Below, one piece after another: positions 5,319-7,316 of a stretch of DNA of 7,316 nucleotides. Position numbers and translations under genes: made by a program. Under the pieces are notes generated by a model. It had not been told where the DNA came from and did not search any database. It saw nothing but the letters and a program-made list of their open reading frames with translations. The DNA is from DATAYF01 sp036272735. GTDB lineage: Bacteria > Chloroflexota > Ktedonobacteria > Ktedonobacterales > Ktedonobacteraceae. How positions within the stretch are numbered: position 1 is the stretch's first letter; every line of letters starts with the position of its first letter. The stretch spans positions 1 to 7,316 of the forward strand of contig DATAYF010000775.1 of assembly GCA_036272735.1 (NCBI GenBank). The letters run 5' to 3'.

Positions 5319-7316
5319 ATGGAAGAAGACAAAAGCCATGAGAATCAGACACACGCTCAAGAGCCGCAGGCAAGAAAAGAGAAGAAAGAGGTATCGGAAA
5401 TGGAAAACGAACGAGTTATGGCTGGGACATCCACGACACGCCCTCAGGCTGAGCCTGAGCATCCAATCGAAGCAGGGGAACCGGAACCGCAGCGCTTGCT
5501 CATAATCTGGCAGCGACTCGCGCTCTTCGGCATCCTCCTGCTCGCAGTCCTCATGGACTTCTACCGACTGGGTCAGGACGGCTTCGGCTCGTATTATCCG
5601 CCCGCTGTGCTGAGTATGATGGACAACTGGCATAATTTCCTGTTCGCCGCCTACGATCCGGGCGGCTTCACCTCGCTGGATAAGCCCCCGGTAGGCTTCT
5701 GGTTCCAGGTCCTCAGCGCCAAACTCTTCGGCTTTCATACAGTCAGCGTCCTGCTGCCCCAGGCGGCTTTCGGAGTGCTGTCTGTGCTCCTGCTCTACTT
5801 CCTGGTGCGGCGCCACTTCGGCGTTGTGGCCGGTTTGCTGGCAGCGCTTGCCCTGGCCATCAGCCCGATCAGCGTGGTGACCAATCGCAATGCGACCATC
5901 GATAGCACCCTGACCCTGTGCCTGCTCCTGGGGGCGTGGGCAGTGATGCGGGCAGCGGAGACCGGGCGCTTGCGCTGGCTGCTGCTCTCGGCCTTCATCG
6001 TCGGCATCGGCTTCAATATTAAGATGCTGGAGGCGTACCTGGTGGTGCCCGCCTTCTGCTTGCTCTACCTGCTGGCTGCTCCCACCAGCATCAAGAAGCG
6101 CGTGCTCCATCTTGCCCTCGCCCTGCTCGTGCTGCTGGTTGTCTCCTCCTCCTGGGTACTGGCGGTGGACCTCACTCCGGCGGTGAGCCGGCCCTACGTT
6201 GGCAATACCCAGAATGATTCTGAGCTCAGTCTGGCGCTTGGCTACAATGGCATTCAGCGCCTGGGGCTGGATACAGGGCCTAATCAGAGGAATTGCCAAG
6301 ATTGCCATGTGTATCCCCTGCGCCTCTTCATGGAGCAACCCCTGGCAGGACAGACCGGCTGGCTGTTACCGTTGGCGCTTCTGGGTCTGGTCGCCCTTGC
6401 CTGGCAGGGGCGTCCCCGCCCACGAGAAGACCGAAGGATTCAGTCGCTGCTTCTTTGGGGAATGTGGTTGCTGACTATGGACATTATCTTCAGCGTCGCA
6501 GAGCCCAGGCACGAGTACTATCTGACCGTGATGGCCCCGGCCATTGCCGCTCTCTGCGGGATCGGCCTGGTCGTGATGTGGCGGGACTATCGTGGTGGGG
6601 GCTGGCGCGGCTGGCTGTTGCCGCTAGCCCTGCTGCTTACCGGGGCTTCGCAGATCGTGATTCTCAACAATTATCCCACGTGGGGCCAGTGGATGATTCC
6701 CCTGCTTCTCATCACGTGCCTCCTGGCCGCGGGCGTGCTCATCAGCGCCCGCCTCGCGTTACGCTGGGCAGGCAAAGCGAAAGCTGTTCGCTTGCTCTGG
6801 CCAGCCGTGGCCGTTGGGCTGGTCGCCCTGCTGCTTGCCCCAACGATCTGGGCAGCCATCCCCATCCTCCAGGGGACGGAATCGAATATCCCCCTGGCTG
6901 GTCCGCCGCAGCAGAGTGGCGGTCTCACCATCCAGGGCACGAGCGTTGGTCCAGTGCTGATTCGGTACCTGGAGGAGCATCAGGGTCACGCGCGAGTGCT
7001 GGTCGTCACCGACATACTCGGCACCGACCCCAATGCCGAAGCCCTCATTCTCGCCACGAACAAACCGGTGATGCCACTGAACTACTTTTCGAGCTATCCC
7101 CTCACGATCACTGAACTGGCGTCCCTGGTTGCCAATGGGACGGTACGCTTCTTCCTGCTGGGGCAAGGACAAGAAAGAGACCTTCCTGGTGGCAGTGGCA
7201 CGCTCAGCTCTGTCAGGTCCTGGGTGGCGCAGCACTGCACGACCGTGCCGCCGAACCTGTGGCAGCCTTCCTCGTCCAGTTCCCTGGCTGGCGAAAACGG
7301 TGCCGCAGTCCTGTAC
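5319..7316 (+). CDS. ArnT/PMT-like membrane glycosyltransferase (YkcB-type), 3' end beyond window
   Basis: An open frame of 666 codons with no stop before the window edge. It encodes a polytopic (about 12 segments) GT-C fold glycosyltransferase that takes sugar from a polyprenyl-phosphate donor on the outer membrane face. After a charged, Glu/Lys/Gln-rich cytoplasmic tail (about 1-65) and the first membrane helix comes the first outer loop with acidic D80 and D87. Next is SLDKPPVGFWFQVLSAKLFG (the family's DKPP motif at 121-124). Further hallmarks are SPISVVTNRNATIDSTL, FNIKMLEAYLVVPA, SRPYVGNTQNDSELSLALGY, WLLPLALLGL and HEYYLTVMAPAIAAL. The soluble C-terminal part (about 545 on) begins GGLTIQGTSVGPVLIRYLEE, resembling YkcA/YkcB C-terminal domains. 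Only the final residues are probably missing. Odd: the loop before WLLP, usually glycine-rich, has a CQDC pair (C326, C329). Start is uncertain: the ATG at 5319 has no Shine-Dalgarno, whereas the ATG at 5400 has AAAGAGG eight bases upstream. The acceptor is unknown. Confidence 0.88.
   Translation, partial: MEEDKSHENQTHAQEPQARKEKKEVSEMENERVMAGTSTTRPQAEPEHPIEAGEPEPQRLLIIWQRLALFGILLLAVLMDFYRLGQDGFGSYYPPAVLSMMDNWHNFLFAAYDPGGFTSLDKPPVGFWFQVLSAKLFGFHTVSVLLPQAAFGVLSVLLLYFLVRRHFGVVAGLLAALALAISPISVVTNRNATIDSTLTLCLLLGAWAVMRAAETGRLRWLLLSAFIVGIGFNIKMLEAYLVVPAFCLLYLLAAPTSIKKRVLHLALALLVLLVVSSSWVLAVDLTPAVSRPYVGNTQNDSELSLALGYNGIQRLGLDTGPNQRNCQDCHVYPLRLFMEQPLAGQTGWLLPLALLGLVALAWQGRPRPREDRRIQSLLLWGMWLLTMDIIFSVAEPRHEYYLTVMAPAIAALCGIGLVVMWRDYRGGGWRGWLLPLALLLTGASQIVILNNYPTWGQWMIPLLLITCLLAAGVLISARLALRWAGKAKAVRLLWPAVAVGLVALLLAPTIWAAIPILQGTESNIPLAGPPQQSGGLTIQGTSVGPVLIRYLEEHQGHARVLVVTDILGTDPNAEALILATNKPVMPLNYFSSYPLTITELASLVANGTVRFFLLGQGQERDLPGGSGTLSSVRSWVAQHCTTVPPNLWQPSSSSSLAGENGAAVLY

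Noticed and set aside
4888..5373. 161-codon open frame on the - strand spanning the divergent intergenic region
   Set aside because: It overlaps the kinase N-terminus and the glycosyltransferase start, and the region is better explained as a promoter region with the CTGCA cluster.
5277..6338. 353-codon open frame on the - strand
   Set aside because: It is antisense to the glycosyltransferase. Its His/Gln/Glu-rich translation is typical of reverse-strand shadow of hydrophobic membrane-protein codons.
6293..7114. 273-codon open frame on the + strand
   Set aside because: It is out of frame with the glycosyltransferase, which is open over the same stretch with family motifs (HEYYLTVMAPA). The alternative is Arg/Pro/Ser-rich with no domain.
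1..7316. CRISPR array, rRNA or intact tRNA gene
   Set aside because: No regularly spaced repeats of 25-40 bp, no rRNA-like sequence and no complete cloverleaf were seen on either strand by eye.

Overview
The window is a mosaic of bacterial DNA. It runs from one end of a probable integrated element (an excisionase/integrase pair), through an accessory, gene-poor stretch with repeats and a broken gene, into what looks like ordinary chromosome: a two-component system, then a large membrane glycosyltransferase cut by the right edge. Base use supports this. The integrase and the remnant at 2736-2999 are A/T-richer, while the two-component genes and above all the glycosyltransferase are rich in G/C at third codon positions. 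The style of the genes (NarL/DesK-type two-component pair, YkcB-like glycosyltransferase) would fit Chloroflexota of the Ktedonobacteria kind or another GC-rich Gram-positive-like lineage. This is a weak inference, as no marker gene is present.

Layout. 39-1471 (+): a small helix-turn-helix excisionase and a complete tyrosine recombinase, tightly coupled. 1472-1980: no convincing gene; it holds tandem short repeats, several hairpins and a likely intrinsic terminator, in the place where the attachment site of such an element is often found. 1981-2271 (-): a small GIY-YIG (UPF0213/YhbQ-like) nuclease-domain protein. 2272-2735: no convincing gene; direct repeats, a perfect small hairpin and a 71-bp imperfect palindrome. 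2736-2999 (-): the start-less C-terminal part of a protein that reads as a HEPN domain with an R-x4-H motif, abutting the stop codon of the next gene. 2996-5054 (-): a response regulator and its membrane histidine kinase, overlapping by 8 nt with the kinase first. 5055-5318: divergent intergenic region with a candidate extended -10 for the kinase operon and a regularly spaced cluster of six CTGCA motifs. 5319-7316 (+): a polyprenyl-phosphate-sugar-dependent glycosyltransferase, open to the end of the window.

How they work together: the recombinase and excisionase would move the element to the left. The kinase senses a membrane or envelope signal and phosphorylates the response regulator. The divergent glycosyltransferase is an envelope enzyme whose promoter shares the same intergenic region, so it is a natural candidate target, though nothing in the sequence proves this. 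The least expected items are the HEPN remnant, the CTGCA array and the long palindrome.
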